Part shown: positions 1-9,046 of the stretch, in pieces
Layout: each line of letters starts with the position of its first letter
Numbering within the stretch: the stretch's first letter is position 1
DNA from: CALARM01 sp964431735
GTDB taxonomy: Bacteria; Vulcanimicrobiota; SpSt-956; JAKJGF01
DNA: 46,683 nt
Assembly (NCBI GenBank): GCA_964431735.1
Contig: CAYSLJ010000038.1
Coordinates: 1-46,683, forward strand
Reading direction: 5' to 3'
The notes under the pieces: generated by a model
Seen by the model: the letters and a program-made list of their open reading frames with translations, nothing else
What the model was told of the DNA's origin: nothing
Database searches by the model: none
Position numbers and translations under genes: made by a program

Positions 1-2
1 GT

Positions 3-161
3 GATAGGATAAAGAAGATAAAGACAGCCCCTGGAAATTCTCGTTTAAGGAGCGGCGACTATCGTGTTGTGTTCAGGATTGAAAGCAATGATGTTATAGT
101 GTTAAGGGTTTTTGATAAAAAAGATTTTGAGAAGATTTTGAGGAGTCTGCATAAATTTTAA
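3..161 (+). CDS. RelE/ParE-type toxin, C-terminal part (partial)
   Basis: An open frame enters from the left edge and ends at TAA, giving 52 residues with no start inside the window. The visible part contains RLRSGDYRVVFRI, then DVIVLRV and DKKDFEKIL. This matches the C-terminal beta-sheet and basic core of RelE/ParE-superfamily toxins, where a conserved Arg-Leu-x-x-Gly-Asp-Tyr-Arg segment precedes the last strands. Family members are usually mRNA interferases or gyrase poisons encoded next to an antitoxin. The antitoxin gene, if any, would lie to the left of the window. Which target class it belongs to cannot be judged from this fragment. Confidence 0.7.
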   Translation, partial: DRIKKIKTAPGNSRLRSGDYRVVFRIESNDVIVLRVFDKKDFEKILRSLHKF

Positions 162-330
162 TGGTGCAAAAACATGTCTGAGATTATACCGTCTATTTCA
201 TTTGCCAGTTTCTGAGTGGTTTCGGCACTTGTAAATCCCGGTTCAGACAAAAAAAAGAAGTATTTTCTTTCCCCACGTGATGAATATATAATTCACACCC
301 TCATCATATAAAACATTCAGATGCTCTTGC
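158..330 (-). pseudogene. Remnant of an unidentified gene, probably frameshifted
   Basis: The minus strand has a stop-free C-terminal stretch (…LSEPGFTSAETTQKLANEIDGIISDMFLHH, then stop at 158-160). In another frame just upstream it has a protein-like stretch (DEGVNYIFITWGKK). The two meet near a run of eight A/T bases at about 249-256, a typical slippage site. No start or ribosome-binding site is visible, and the upstream end runs into a dispersed intergenic repeat (about 333-362). I read it as a decayed gene tail converging on the toxin gene. The family is not recognised. Confidence 0.3.
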
Positions 331-332
331 AG

Positions 333-362
333 AAAATGAAAATTCCTATACCTTTAAATTGC
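333..362. repeat. Dispersed repeat F, copy 1
   Basis: The core AAAATGAAAATTCCTA followed by TACCTTTAAATT recurs with small changes at about 17689-17722, 45286-45314 and 45364-45397, always outside genes. There is no internal symmetry. It may be a fragment of a larger decayed element. Confidence 0.6.
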
Positions 363-370
363 CAGCGTTA

Positions 371-922
371 TTAACCTGCTTCCAGCTTAACAATTCTTTC
401 TTCATGATCTTCCAGCTGATTGGAATGCTCTATCTGTCTTGCACTCAATACGGGCAATTCCTGTTTAAACCCTTCATTACTGGTTACCAGATTTGATATA
501 TAGGATAACATTTTATGTATTTTATTATTGAACCGGTATTCTCTCTCATTCATTTTTACTTCGTAATCAAATTGCCTTTTAAACAGATAAGTCTGTCCGT
601 CATCCATTTTTTCAATTTTATCTTCAAGTCTGTCGATTTTGCTTTCGAGTTTAGCCTGTCTCTCTTCGAGTTTTGTCTGCCTTTCTTCGAGTTTTGTCTG
701 TCTTTCTTCGAGTTTTGTCTGTCTTTCTTCGAGTTTTGTCTGTCTTTCTTCGAGTCTTATCTGTCCTTCTTCGAGTTTTGTCTGTCTTTCTTCGAGTCTT
801 AACTGACCTTCTTCGAGTTTTGTCTGTTTTTCTTCAAGTCTTACCTGTCCTTCTTTTAACTCGTTAATAGAAGATTCCATTCTGTCAAGTTTACTCAATA
901 TCTGTTTTAATAGTTCTTCCAT
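371..922 (-). CDS. Heptad-repeat coiled-coil protein (183 aa)
   Basis: About half of the protein consists of near-identical 7-residue units (RLEERQTKLEE…), a textbook parallel coiled coil, flanked by charged helices. The central part is encoded by 21-bp direct repeats (about 650-850). No signal peptide, membrane segment or catalytic motif is visible. I place the start at the ATG at 922 because AAAGGAG lies 6 nt upstream; a GTG in the same frame at 940 has nothing upstream to support it. Similar proteins in other bacteria are mostly annotated as hypothetical. A scaffold or spacer role is only a guess. Unit number is likely to vary between strains by slippage. Confidence 0.75.
   Translation of the reverse strand: MEELLKQILSKLDRMESSINELKEGQVRLEEKQTKLEEGQLRLEERQTKLEEGQIRLEERQTKLEERQTKLEERQTKLEERQTKLEERQAKLESKIDRLEDKIEKMDDGQTYLFKRQFDYEVKMNEREYRFNNKIHKMLSYISNLVTSNEGFKQELPVLSARQIEHSNQLEDHEERIVKLEAG
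650..850. repeat. In-gene 21-bp tandem repeats coding coiled-coil heptads
   Basis: On the plus strand the unit TTCGAGTTTTGTCTGTCTTTC and close variants recur about nine times. Each 21-bp unit encodes one 7-residue heptad of the coiled-coil protein on the minus strand, so unit gain or loss would keep the frame. Confidence 0.85.
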
Positions 923-1034
923 GGTAATCTCCTTTATCACATATAAGGACTCAAATAATTGTTGAGATGGGAAGCATCATTGTAAGCTGTATATAAATAA
1001 ATATTATATTGTTTTTACACATAAGTCAAGATTT

Positions 1035-1394
1035 TTAAAGTAAAATCTTTTTCCTCGAAGGAGACACTGTTATCTCAAGTCTTTCCGTTTCTCCTCCCGG
1101 CTCTGCAACCATTTCAATCGCCCACATAAGAGAAATAAGTTTCCCTGAGAAAGACCAGGGAACTGCAGGAAGGGTGAAAGAAAAATCCCTTTTCCCTTCC
1201 CTGAGAGGCTCATTAATGGGAAATACTTCCAAAGTTTTTACATCTGCAGTGCCTTTTCCGAAGGTGTACCAGAAAAGCCTCAATTCTATTCGTTTCGGAC
1301 TTTTATCAAAAGCCCACGAGCAGGTTCCGGAAACCCTTTCACATGGAAGATATTCTGTTTTATTGTCCGCTATTTCTATCTTTAAACTATTCAT
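1035..1394 (-). CDS. Small arrestin-like beta-sandwich protein (119 aa)
   Basis: No catalytic motif is visible. The alternation of short strands, a central PAVPWSFSGKLISLMWAIEM segment and an R-LEITVSP end resemble the last about 130 residues of the neighbouring DUF3592 protein (FILPEDTIHSFES…KIAWSLHLVG…EFSLTVL) and arrestin-like folds. The two genes are on the same strand, separated by 51 bp that hold a heptamer array, and probably form one unit. The upstream gene may be the membrane anchor and this one a soluble partner or a detached copy of its C-terminal domain. No clear ribosome-binding site precedes the ATG. Confidence 0.6.
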   Translation of the reverse strand: MNSLKIEIADNKTEYLPCERVSGTCSWAFDKSPKRIELRLFWYTFGKGTADVKTLEVFPINEPLREGKRDFSFTLPAVPWSFSGKLISLMWAIEMVAEPGGETERLEITVSPSRKKILL

Positions 1395-1404
1395 ATGTTT
1401 TAAT

Positions 1405-1435
1405 CGTAACGCGTAACGCGTAACGGGTGACGCGT
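1405..1435. repeat. Heptamer array, TAACGCG/TGACGCG family
   Basis: Four and a half units (CGTAACG x3, then GGTGACG, CGTAG) fill most of the 51-bp gap between the two arrestin-like genes. Confidence 0.8.
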
Positions 1436-1445
1436 AGAGAACGCT

Positions 1446-3119
1446 TTACCCGTTATAGAGCATATTCTTCGAAAGAACTGTCAGGGAAAATTCTTCATGT
1501 ATATCGATCCAGTATTTCATCTTTCCCACCAGATGAAGACTCCAGGCTATTTTATTATGTTCACTCTCAAAGGAATGAATTGTGTCTTCCGGTAAGATAA
1601 AAGATACACTTCCTTTCTCTATTTCATAGAAATTTTCTGTTTCTATCAGGTTCATAGTAAGAAAGGTATGATGTTCGTCAGAATCATTATATTTTACCTC
1701 TTCCCTGCCTTCTATATAAATACGGTATTTCTTTACGGCACCGGCATTTCCGCCGGTAGTCCATGAAAGTTCCGTCACCTCTCCCGGAACCAGAGGATGA
1801 CGGGACAATACCAGTTCCGGCACGGGATTAAAGAGAGTAAGTAAATAATATACACATGACCCGGCCAGAAACAGTCCTATCAACACAAAGGGGATTATAC
1901 CTACAGCAAAGCAGGTAAGAATACTTACTTTTTTGAAACCTTCTATCAATTCTGTTAAAGGAATACTTATAATACCGTTCCATAAAAGAGCAAAGATAAG
2001 AAGCCCTGTAAATTTGCCGTACCTGGAGATTTTTGGTTTTAGTTTTACAATTTTTTTTAAGCCTTCCTTATTTATTTCATACCCTGCACTACCTGACGAA
2101 GATTTTAAAGCAAAAATCTCTTTATCTTTTTTTAAAAATCCGTAAATCCCTCCTGCCCCCACAAGTACAAACAGGACAGGGAGAAAATAAAAAAGCATAC
2201 CTTTAGTAAAATTCCTCTTAAGAGTTGCTTCTCCCGGATTTGAAGGATTTACATAACAGACAGTCTCTCTGCCGGGAGGATATTTATTCTTCAATCTCGT
2301 AGCCCCCCTGTGAGAGCCGGAAGAACTGAAATATCTGTATCTGTTGGATTTATACTCTATGCCCTTTACATTATATACATAAAGAATATCTGCACTGTAC
2401 GTTGTGCTTTCATCACCTTCATGGGTCACTATTCTGGAAGAGATTACCCTGCATGGGGTTTCTGTCCAGGACTGAGCATCAATGAATTTCACCAGTGGTT
2501 TATAAGTGAGATAATAAGTCACCACAATTCCTGCAATAAAAAAAATACCGAAAAACATGGCACCTGCAATATTACCGTAAGAAGGGGCGGATTTTTTTGA
2601 AATAGCCTGCACGGGTTCACTGTCTGTTCTTCCCTTATCCCCTGTCCATAAGCCATATATTATAAAAAAGGCAACGAGAACAAATACAAGAGGAATAAAT
2701 ATAAAAGGCAAAAAACAGAGGCTTTTATGTTTTAAAATTGAAGAGGAAGGATGGGAAGGATTTACATAACATATGCCATTCAATCCGGTTTTATATTTAT
2801 CTGCCTCTGTTTTTACCCTGTAATAATCGGCAACAGAAGTTTTTTTATATTCCCCGTTATAGGACTGCCCCTGAAATTCATATTTATAGTTTATTATCAA
2901 AGAATATCCTTCTTCATCTTCTTTTATTTCAGATGAAAGAGATGTACATTCTGTTTTAATCCATGCATAGCTTCTGATAGTATTCCATATCTCACGGCCA
3001 ATAAAAACAGTTCCAAGAAGTCCTGCTGCGAGGAAAATAAGAAGAAAAAATGTTATGGCAATTTTTCCTGATAAGCCAGGGGAACTATTTTTATTGTCTT
3101 TATCTGGCAAGAAAATCAT
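1446..3119 (-). CDS. Membrane protein with two DUF3592 domains and an arrestin-like C-terminus (557 aa)
   Basis: An N-terminal membrane helix (about 20-45) is followed by a DUF3592 domain (WIKTECTSLSSEI … CYVNPSHPSS). Next come paired helices, a second DUF3592 domain (WTETPCRVISSRI … CYVNPSNPGE), more membrane helices (about 310-430) and a C-terminal beta-sandwich (about 435-550). The signature YVNP-x-[HN]-P motif occurs in both repeats. DUF3592 proteins are widespread membrane proteins of unknown function. The start is ambiguous: the strong AGGAGG is only 1 nt from the ATG at 3119, so the TTG codon at 3110, which is ideally spaced, may be the real start. Confidence 0.75.
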   Translation of the reverse strand: MIFLPDKDNKNSSPGLSGKIAITFFLLIFLAAGLLGTVFIGREIWNTIRSYAWIKTECTSLSSEIKEDEEGYSLIINYKYEFQGQSYNGEYKKTSVADYYRVKTEADKYKTGLNGICYVNPSHPSSSILKHKSLCFLPFIFIPLVFVLVAFFIIYGLWTGDKGRTDSEPVQAISKKSAPSYGNIAGAMFFGIFFIAGIVVTYYLTYKPLVKFIDAQSWTETPCRVISSRIVTHEGDESTTYSADILYVYNVKGIEYKSNRYRYFSSSGSHRGATRLKNKYPPGRETVCYVNPSNPGEATLKRNFTKGMLFYFLPVLFVLVGAGGIYGFLKKDKEIFALKSSSGSAGYEINKEGLKKIVKLKPKISRYGKFTGLLIFALLWNGIISIPLTELIEGFKKVSILTCFAVGIIPFVLIGLFLAGSCVYYLLTLFNPVPELVLSRHPLVPGEVTELSWTTGGNAGAVKKYRIYIEGREEVKYNDSDEHHTFLTMNLIETENFYEIEKGSVSFILPEDTIHSFESEHNKIAWSLHLVGKMKYWIDIHEEFSLTVLSKNMLYNG

Positions 3120-3247
3120 TCCTCCTTACAATCTTTATTATATATTATCCTGTTATGACTGGCAAGTTTTTATAAAGATAGAGGATATTTAACAAATTAT
3201 GTGGAAAATTAGAAAAAATAATAATCCTGTGTTACAAAGAATTCTTT

Positions 3248-3268
3248 CGTGACGCATTACGCATCACG
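3248..3268. repeat. Heptamer inverted repeat upstream of the macroglobulin gene
   Basis: CGTGACGCA-TTA-CGCATCACG is a near-perfect small hairpin built from one heptamer unit in each orientation. It lies 24 bp before the start codon at 3292, so it would fall in the leader. Confidence 0.6.
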
Positions 3269-3291
3269 ACATACAAAAGAGGGGGTATTTT

Positions 3292-6200
3292 ATGCTAAAG
3301 AAAATATTATTATGCCTTATTACGGTATTTCTTTTACCAGGTCTAGCATCAGGTGCAAACAGAGAGAAAGTCATATCGTGGCATGAAACCTTTGACGGAG
3401 ATTTTACTCTGGCACCGGTGGCAGGAGAAGAGGGAAAATTATATTTTACCATATACAATAATTACTATTGCCTGTCCCATAGTACAGGGAAAATAATCTG
3501 GAAAAAAGCTCTCACATTCACCCCTTATAAAGAGATCAGAAGAAATAATTATGCCTATCTTACAGATAATTACAAACACATAGCTCTCATTTCTCTTAAA
3601 GACGGTTCCATTGTATGGGAATATGAATTTTATCATAAGGAATCTAAAAATAACGTTTTTTATAATTTTAATATACTCACAGGATATGATGATTACTTTT
3701 TTACCGGTATCGATAATGCAGGTGTCATATGTTACAGCAGAAATACAAAGAAAAAACTCTGGTTTGCCCCTTTAAAGAATTACAGCCTTATAGATATGGA
3801 AATAACAGGGAAAACATGTTTTTTACTCATTAATGACGGAAGCAAAGACGGATACAAACTTCAGGAAGTGGATTTAAATACAGGTAAACTGAAAAAAGAA
3901 TATAACCTGAGTAAAGCTACAGGAAAAGGATACCCTTATTTCCGTTTTGATAAAGAAAACCTTGTAATGTTCGTAAGTGAAAAAAATAGGGGTATGAAGG
4001 TTTTTTCTCTGAAAGAATGGGATTTTTCAGAGTGTTACTCTGTAGATTTCATAAAGTTTGAATATGTGGAGGGCACCTTTTTCTATACTACTCCGGAGAA
4101 TACAATCGCTTTCATAAAAGACGGAAAAAAATGGGAAAATAAAAATACAAATCCGAAATTCTACGGAGATTTTACAGGTTACGGCAGTACGGCCGCATAT
4201 AATAAAAATATGATTTATTATACGACAGGCATAAATAATGAAGGTATATGTGCAGTAAATACAGATACAAAACAGACTGTATGGAAAAAAGAATATAAAG
4301 GCAAATTTTTCAAATCAGGCCTTATTGTATTTGATAATGTCCTCTACTGCCTCACATCGGGAGGAGAATTACTGCTTCTTGATACAGAGACAGGAGAAGA
4401 AGTTTCTTCTCCCCTCAGGGCAGGTTATACGAGAGAAAGCAAAATTCTCTCTACCAGAGACAATGTAATAGTATATACTCAGGACAGCATCCTCTCTGTG
4501 GGAGATAAGAAATTAAGGGAGCATCATTTTCATGCCCCCCCCGGTTTTACTCTCTATACGGATCATTATTATGCAAGGGGAGCAAAGGCATATTTCACAG
4601 GGGCAAATATTGATTATGTAGACTGGAAAGCATATAGAGTCAAAAATTTCAAGATAGAAGACGGAACCTATAAGTATGATAAAACTGAAATCCTGAAAAA
4701 CAAACCTGATTTTGAAGGAACTTTTTATTTTCCATGCGGAAACGGCTGGAGGAGTAAGACAATAGAACTTCCTCTGAAAAAAAATGGTATTTATCTTATA
4801 AAAGCTACAGGGAAAGGTGTGTCAGGAGATAATAAAAGTGCATCGGAAGCCATCATATCTCAGACAGGTTCTGTTGTAAAATTTACTCCCCATGAAATAC
4901 TGGTCTTTGCAAATAATCTGCAGGAAAATATACCTCAGAAAGATGCTTCTGTTAAGATTTATCTGAATAATAAACTAATTAAAGAAGGAATTACGGATAA
5001 TAACGGTATTTATAAAGCAGATTTTAAAGAACCATTAACAGGTGCGATGACTGTTTTCACAGAATATAAAGGTAATTATGCCCTTTATTCTTCAAATAAT
5101 AGAGAGGCTCAGACAAGATACCAGGCCTACGTATATACGGACAGACCTGTATATCGTCCGGGACATACAGTTTATTTTAAAGGCATATTAAAAAAAGATC
5201 TCGGCGAAACTTACAAAAACCTGTCCCACAAAGGAATAAAACTGGAGATATTCGATTCTACCGGTAAAAGCGTTTACCATGGGAAACCTCTTACAAATGA
5301 TTTCGGCTCTTTTTCAGGAAAATTTAATATCCCCTCTTCTGCGGCTACAGGAAATTACAATATAGTAACAACAATAAATGACAGTGTATCCTATTACGCC
5401 AGTTTCGCCGTAGAAGAATACAGAAAACCTGAATATAAAGTATCTATAACACCGGGGAAAAAATCCTATATTCAGGGACAGGGCAACGCAACAGTAGAAC
5501 TGAAGGCAGATTATTATTTCGGTTCACCTGTGGCAGGTGCCGCCGTTTACTATACAGTAAGAAGTTCTTATTACAGATTTTCTTTCGGCACGGTAAGTAA
5601 TGAAGAAAGCTGGTATAGTGATGATTCCGGCACTTATTATTATTCCTATCCCGATAAACTCATCATGGAAAAAACAGCCATAACAGACAGCAGCGGCTCT
5701 GTAAAAATAAACATACCTGTTAATAAGGAGGCCTCTGACAGAGTTTATACCATAGAAGCATCTGTTATTGATTTAAGCAGAAGAGAAGTAAAATCTTCCA
5801 CATCATTTATCGCTACCAGAGGCGAATATTTCCTGGGCGTGACTCTTGAAAAAGATGTTTATAATGCCGGTGAAGAAGTGTATGTTACCGTAAGAGGGGA
5901 AGATATATTCAACCATCCTGTCAGTAAAGACTTAGAGATCGATTTCAGCTGGAGAAAATGGAATGAAGTCAGTAAAACTTATGTAACAGAGTCTTTTCAC
6001 AGTGAAAATATAAAACTTGATGAAAAAGGAACCGGCATCTGTATAATGAAACTTCCTTCCGAAATACCTTCCTACATGCTTGTCGTTGGAGCAAAAGGAA
6101 CTGACAGCTACGGGAATGTTATTTCCGCGTCAGATACTTCGTGGATCTCCGGAAGCGGTTATGTAAGTAAATATACTGCCCTTGATATAATAACGGATAA

Positions 6201-9006
6201 ACGCCTCTATTCACCGGGAGATATGGCAAAAGTGCTCATAAATGCCGCAAATCTTTCAGAACCGAAATATGCCCTTATCTGTGTGGAAAGAAATAAAATA
6301 GAAGATTATCAGGTTATTAAACTGGATACAAAAAGTTCTTTTGTAGAAATCCCTATAAAGGAAAATTATGGCCCCAATGTCTATCTTACAGTATGTTTTA
6401 TGTCGAACGGCGATCTGATAAGAGGAACAAAACTCATTGCAGTGCCTGCAAAAGATAAATTTATAAATGTTTCGGTTACTGCAGATAAAGACAGATACCT
6501 TCCCGGAGAAGAAGCAATGTTCACGATTAAGACAACTGATGTGTCAGGTAATCCTCTAAAATCGGAAGTATCTCTGGGACTCGTAGATGAAGCAATCTAT
6601 GCAATAAAACCGGACAACACCCAGGATATAAGAAAATTCTTCTACGGTAAGAAGGAAAATTATGTCATGACAGGTTTTTCCATACCGGCGGAATTGTCTG
6701 CCGGAGGCATACAGAAGGTGCCTCAAAACCTTAAAGTAAGGGAAGATTTTAAAGATACTGCATTCTGGGCTCCAAATATTATCACAGACGACCGGGGAGA
6801 AGCCCATGTCAAAATCAAGCTCCCCGATAACCTGACTACGTGGAGAGCCACTCTCAGAGCAGTAACAAAAGATACCCTTGTAGGAGGAACCGTATCAAAA
6901 TCGATAGTAAGTAAAAAACTGCTTCTGAGGCTTGAAACTCCCAGATTTATAGCACAGAAAGACTCTCTATATATTTCGGGAGTAATACATAATAACATAG
7001 ATAAAGATATGAAAATAAGAACTTTTATAGAATCGGAAGGCCCAACTCTTGAAGGGGAAAATGAAAAAATAATAAATGTTCCGGCAAAAGGTTCTCTTCT
7101 TGTAGACTGGACATTTAAAGCAGAAAGGCTGCCTGAAAACAGGAAAGCCATTTTTACAGCCTATGCCGTATCCGTGGACGAACCGGACGAATATTCCGAT
7201 GCAGTTAAACTATCGGTGCCTGTTCTTCCTCACGGACAGGAATTTATTCAGACAGAGTCAGGAAAAATAAAGGGAAGATATGTAAAAATCCTCACAGTTC
7301 CCCCTGACTCCATAGATGAAGGTAAGGAACTTGAAATAAATCTCACTCCGTCAATTACGGGAACTATGTTTAAATCGCTCGACTATCTCACGGCCTATCC
7401 CTATGGTTGTGTGGAACAGACCATGAGCTGTTTCCTTCCTGATATAGTTGTATGGAAAACAATGAAAAAACTGGGTATAAAAAACCAGGAACTTGAGCAA
7501 AAACTTCCTGACATGGTCGGCAAAGGCCTGGATAAACTCTATGATATGCAACATTATGACGGTGGATGGGGATGGTGGAAAAAAGATAAAACCAGTCCGT
7601 ACCTTACAGGACTTGTGATATACGGTTTAAGTGAAGCTAAAAAAGCCGGATTTACTGTCAATGATTATGTAATTTCACGGGGACTTGATGCCATACATGA
7701 ACTTAACAACAACCTTTTATATCAAATATCTTCCCTGAAATCCGAAAAGGAACGAATTCAGGCAAAGATAGAACATCTGAAAAAAAGAGGAAAAGACATT
7801 GAAGCAAATAGTTTCTCTGCTGAAATAAATTCTCTGGATTATTCAATAAGTGATAAACAAAATACCAGAACATACCTTATATTTTCTGCCGTTATGGCAG
7901 GAGACAGGCAATTCATTCAGCAGATGAACGAAATCTTTAATGTAAGACACATATTGAATCCCTATACAAAATCATTACTTGCCCTGTCTTACCATGAAAC
8001 AGGGGATGAGAAAAAAGCGGGAATCATTCTTTCAGAACTGATGAAGGAAGGAAAAATCATTAAAGACACCTGTCACTGGGAAAGTAATACATTTGATTAC
8101 GGATGGTTTGACAATAGTGTAGAAACAACGGCGTGGATTCTCAAAGCCATGATTGCCATTAACCCGGGAAACGAAAAAATAGATAAAACAGTAAAATGGC
8201 TTATTGAAAACCGGAGCAGCGGATATTACTGGGCATCTACAAAAGATACTGCATCAGCTCTCTATGCCCTGTCCGATTATCTGTGTAAATCGAGGGAACT
8301 GTCGCCTGATTATAATGTAAAGGTTTATATGAATAATGAGAAATTATGCGAATTCAATGCCGAGAAAGATGATGTCGGGAAAAATTTCCTCATTACTACA
8401 GAAGAAAAGAAAGAAGATGATAATAGAAGAATCTTTAAAATTTCAAAGGATAAACTCGGGAAAGACAGAGAGAATAAAATAGAGATCATAAGACAGGGTG
8501 AAGGTGAGCTTTATTATTCTGTCTATATGTCTACATACGGCTATGCAGATAAACTCACTTCACAGGATTCAGGTTTTACGGTAAAAAAGGAATATTTTAC
8601 GGAAATGCCTTCTTCAAAAGAATCCTTTAAGCCTGTAAACATACTCTATCCTATTAACTGGGATATCATATCGGGAAAACAGTTTAAAGTAAAGATTACT
8701 GTAGATGGTAAGCCGCAATATCAGTATATTATGATAGAAGACTATATACCGGCAGGATGTGAAATAGTGGGAGAAGCAAATGACAGTAAATGGCTGAAAG
8801 GATATTATGCAAGAAGGGAAAACAGAGACAATAGAGTCGTATTTTTCTTGAATGATCTTAAGGGCGGCCATGCAGAAATTGTATATACCCTGAGGGCTGA
8901 AACACCGGGTATATATCATGCGTTGCCTGCCCGTGCGGAAATGATGTATAATCCACATGTAAGGGGAAATTCCAATGAGAGGGTGCTCGTTGTAAAAGAT
9001 AAATAA
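3292..9006 (+). CDS. Alpha-2-macroglobulin family protein with N-terminal propeller
   Basis: This is a predicted secreted broad-range protease trap of 1904 residues. A Sec signal peptide (1-22) lacks a lipobox cysteine. Residues about 25-430 form a PQQ/quinoprotein-like propeller (repeated G-x-I/V-x-W-x). MG2 begins near 605 (YTDRPVYRPGHTVYFKG), and the bait/A2M region lies near 1140-1200 (WAPNIITDDRGEA, TTWRATLRAVT). The thioester domain has Cys1373-Val-Glu-Gln1376 in YPYGCVEQTMS, so the Cys-Gln thioester is intact. A receptor-type C-terminal sandwich ends the protein. Bacterial relatives are usually 1500-1700 residues and often paired with a class C penicillin-binding protein (pbpC), which is absent here. 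The propeller may be a display or sensing module, which is inference. Start chosen from AGAGGGGG 7 nt upstream. Confidence 0.9.
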   Translation: MLKKILLCLITVFLLPGLASGANREKVISWHETFDGDFTLAPVAGEEGKLYFTIYNNYYCLSHSTGKIIWKKALTFTPYKEIRRNNYAYLTDNYKHIALISLKDGSIVWEYEFYHKESKNNVFYNFNILTGYDDYFFTGIDNAGVICYSRNTKKKLWFAPLKNYSLIDMEITGKTCFLLINDGSKDGYKLQEVDLNTGKLKKEYNLSKATGKGYPYFRFDKENLVMFVSEKNRGMKVFSLKEWDFSECYSVDFIKFEYVEGTFFYTTPENTIAFIKDGKKWENKNTNPKFYGDFTGYGSTAAYNKNMIYYTTGINNEGICAVNTDTKQTVWKKEYKGKFFKSGLIVFDNVLYCLTSGGELLLLDTETGEEVSSPLRAGYTRESKILSTRDNVIVYTQDSILSVGDKKLREHHFHAPPGFTLYTDHYYARGAKAYFTGANIDYVDWKAYRVKNFKIEDGTYKYDKTEILKNKPDFEGTFYFPCGNGWRSKTIELPLKKNGIYLIKATGKGVSGDNKSASEAIISQTGSVVKFTPHEILVFANNLQENIPQKDASVKIYLNNKLIKEGITDNNGIYKADFKEPLTGAMTVFTEYKGNYALYSSNNREAQTRYQAYVYTDRPVYRPGHTVYFKGILKKDLGETYKNLSHKGIKLEIFDSTGKSVYHGKPLTNDFGSFSGKFNIPSSAATGNYNIVTTINDSVSYYASFAVEEYRKPEYKVSITPGKKSYIQGQGNATVELKADYYFGSPVAGAAVYYTVRSSYYRFSFGTVSNEESWYSDDSGTYYYSYPDKLIMEKTAITDSSGSVKINIPVNKEASDRVYTIEASVIDLSRREVKSSTSFIATRGEYFLGVTLEKDVYNAGEEVYVTVRGEDIFNHPVSKDLEIDFSWRKWNEVSKTYVTESFHSENIKLDEKGTGICIMKLPSEIPSYMLVVGAKGTDSYGNVISASDTSWISGSGYVSKYTALDIITDKRLYSPGDMAKVLINAANLSEPKYALICVERNKIEDYQVIKLDTKSSFVEIPIKENYGPNVYLTVCFMSNGDLIRGTKLIAVPAKDKFINVSVTADKDRYLPGEEAMFTIKTTDVSGNPLKSEVSLGLVDEAIYAIKPDNTQDIRKFFYGKKENYVMTGFSIPAELSAGGIQKVPQNLKVREDFKDTAFWAPNIITDDRGEAHVKIKLPDNLTTWRATLRAVTKDTLVGGTVSKSIVSKKLLLRLETPRFIAQKDSLYISGVIHNNIDKDMKIRTFIESEGPTLEGENEKIINVPAKGSLLVDWTFKAERLPENRKAIFTAYAVSVDEPDEYSDAVKLSVPVLPHGQEFIQTESGKIKGRYVKILTVPPDSIDEGKELEINLTPSITGTMFKSLDYLTAYPYGCVEQTMSCFLPDIVVWKTMKKLGIKNQELEQKLPDMVGKGLDKLYDMQHYDGGWGWWKKDKTSPYLTGLVIYGLSEAKKAGFTVNDYVISRGLDAIHELNNNLLYQISSLKSEKERIQAKIEHLKKRGKDIEANSFSAEINSLDYSISDKQNTRTYLIFSAVMAGDRQFIQQMNEIFNVRHILNPYTKSLLALSYHETGDEKKAGIILSELMKEGKIIKDTCHWESNTFDYGWFDNSVETTAWILKAMIAINPGNEKIDKTVKWLIENRSSGYYWASTKDTASALYALSDYLCKSRELSPDYNVKVYMNNEKLCEFNAEKDDVGKNFLITTEEKKEDDNRRIFKISKDKLGKDRENKIEIIRQGEGELYYSVYMSTYGYADKLTSQDSGFTVKKEYFTEMPSSKESFKPVNILYPINWDIISGKQFKVKITVDGKPQYQYIMIEDYIPAGCEIVGEANDSKWLKGYYARRENRDNRVVFFLNDLKGGHAEIVYTLRAETPGIYHALPARAEMMYNPHVRGNSNERVLVVKDK

Positions 9007-9009
9007 AAT

Positions 9010-9046
9010 CGTGATGCGTAATTCGTCACGTCAATTACGCATCACG
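9010..9046. terminator. Perfect 14-bp hairpin between convergent genes, built from heptamers
   Basis: CGTGATGCGTAATT (9010-9023) pairs perfectly with AATTACGCATCACG (9033-9046) across a 9-nt loop. It lies between the plus-strand macroglobulin gene and the minus-strand activase and overlaps the activase stop codon. It could act as a two-way terminator, although no strong T run follows on either side. The arms are heptamer-family sequence. Confidence 0.55.

Noticed and set aside
515..867. Phe/Leu-rich repeat frames on the plus strand
   Set aside because: Shadows of the 21-bp repeats of the coiled-coil gene on the other strand.
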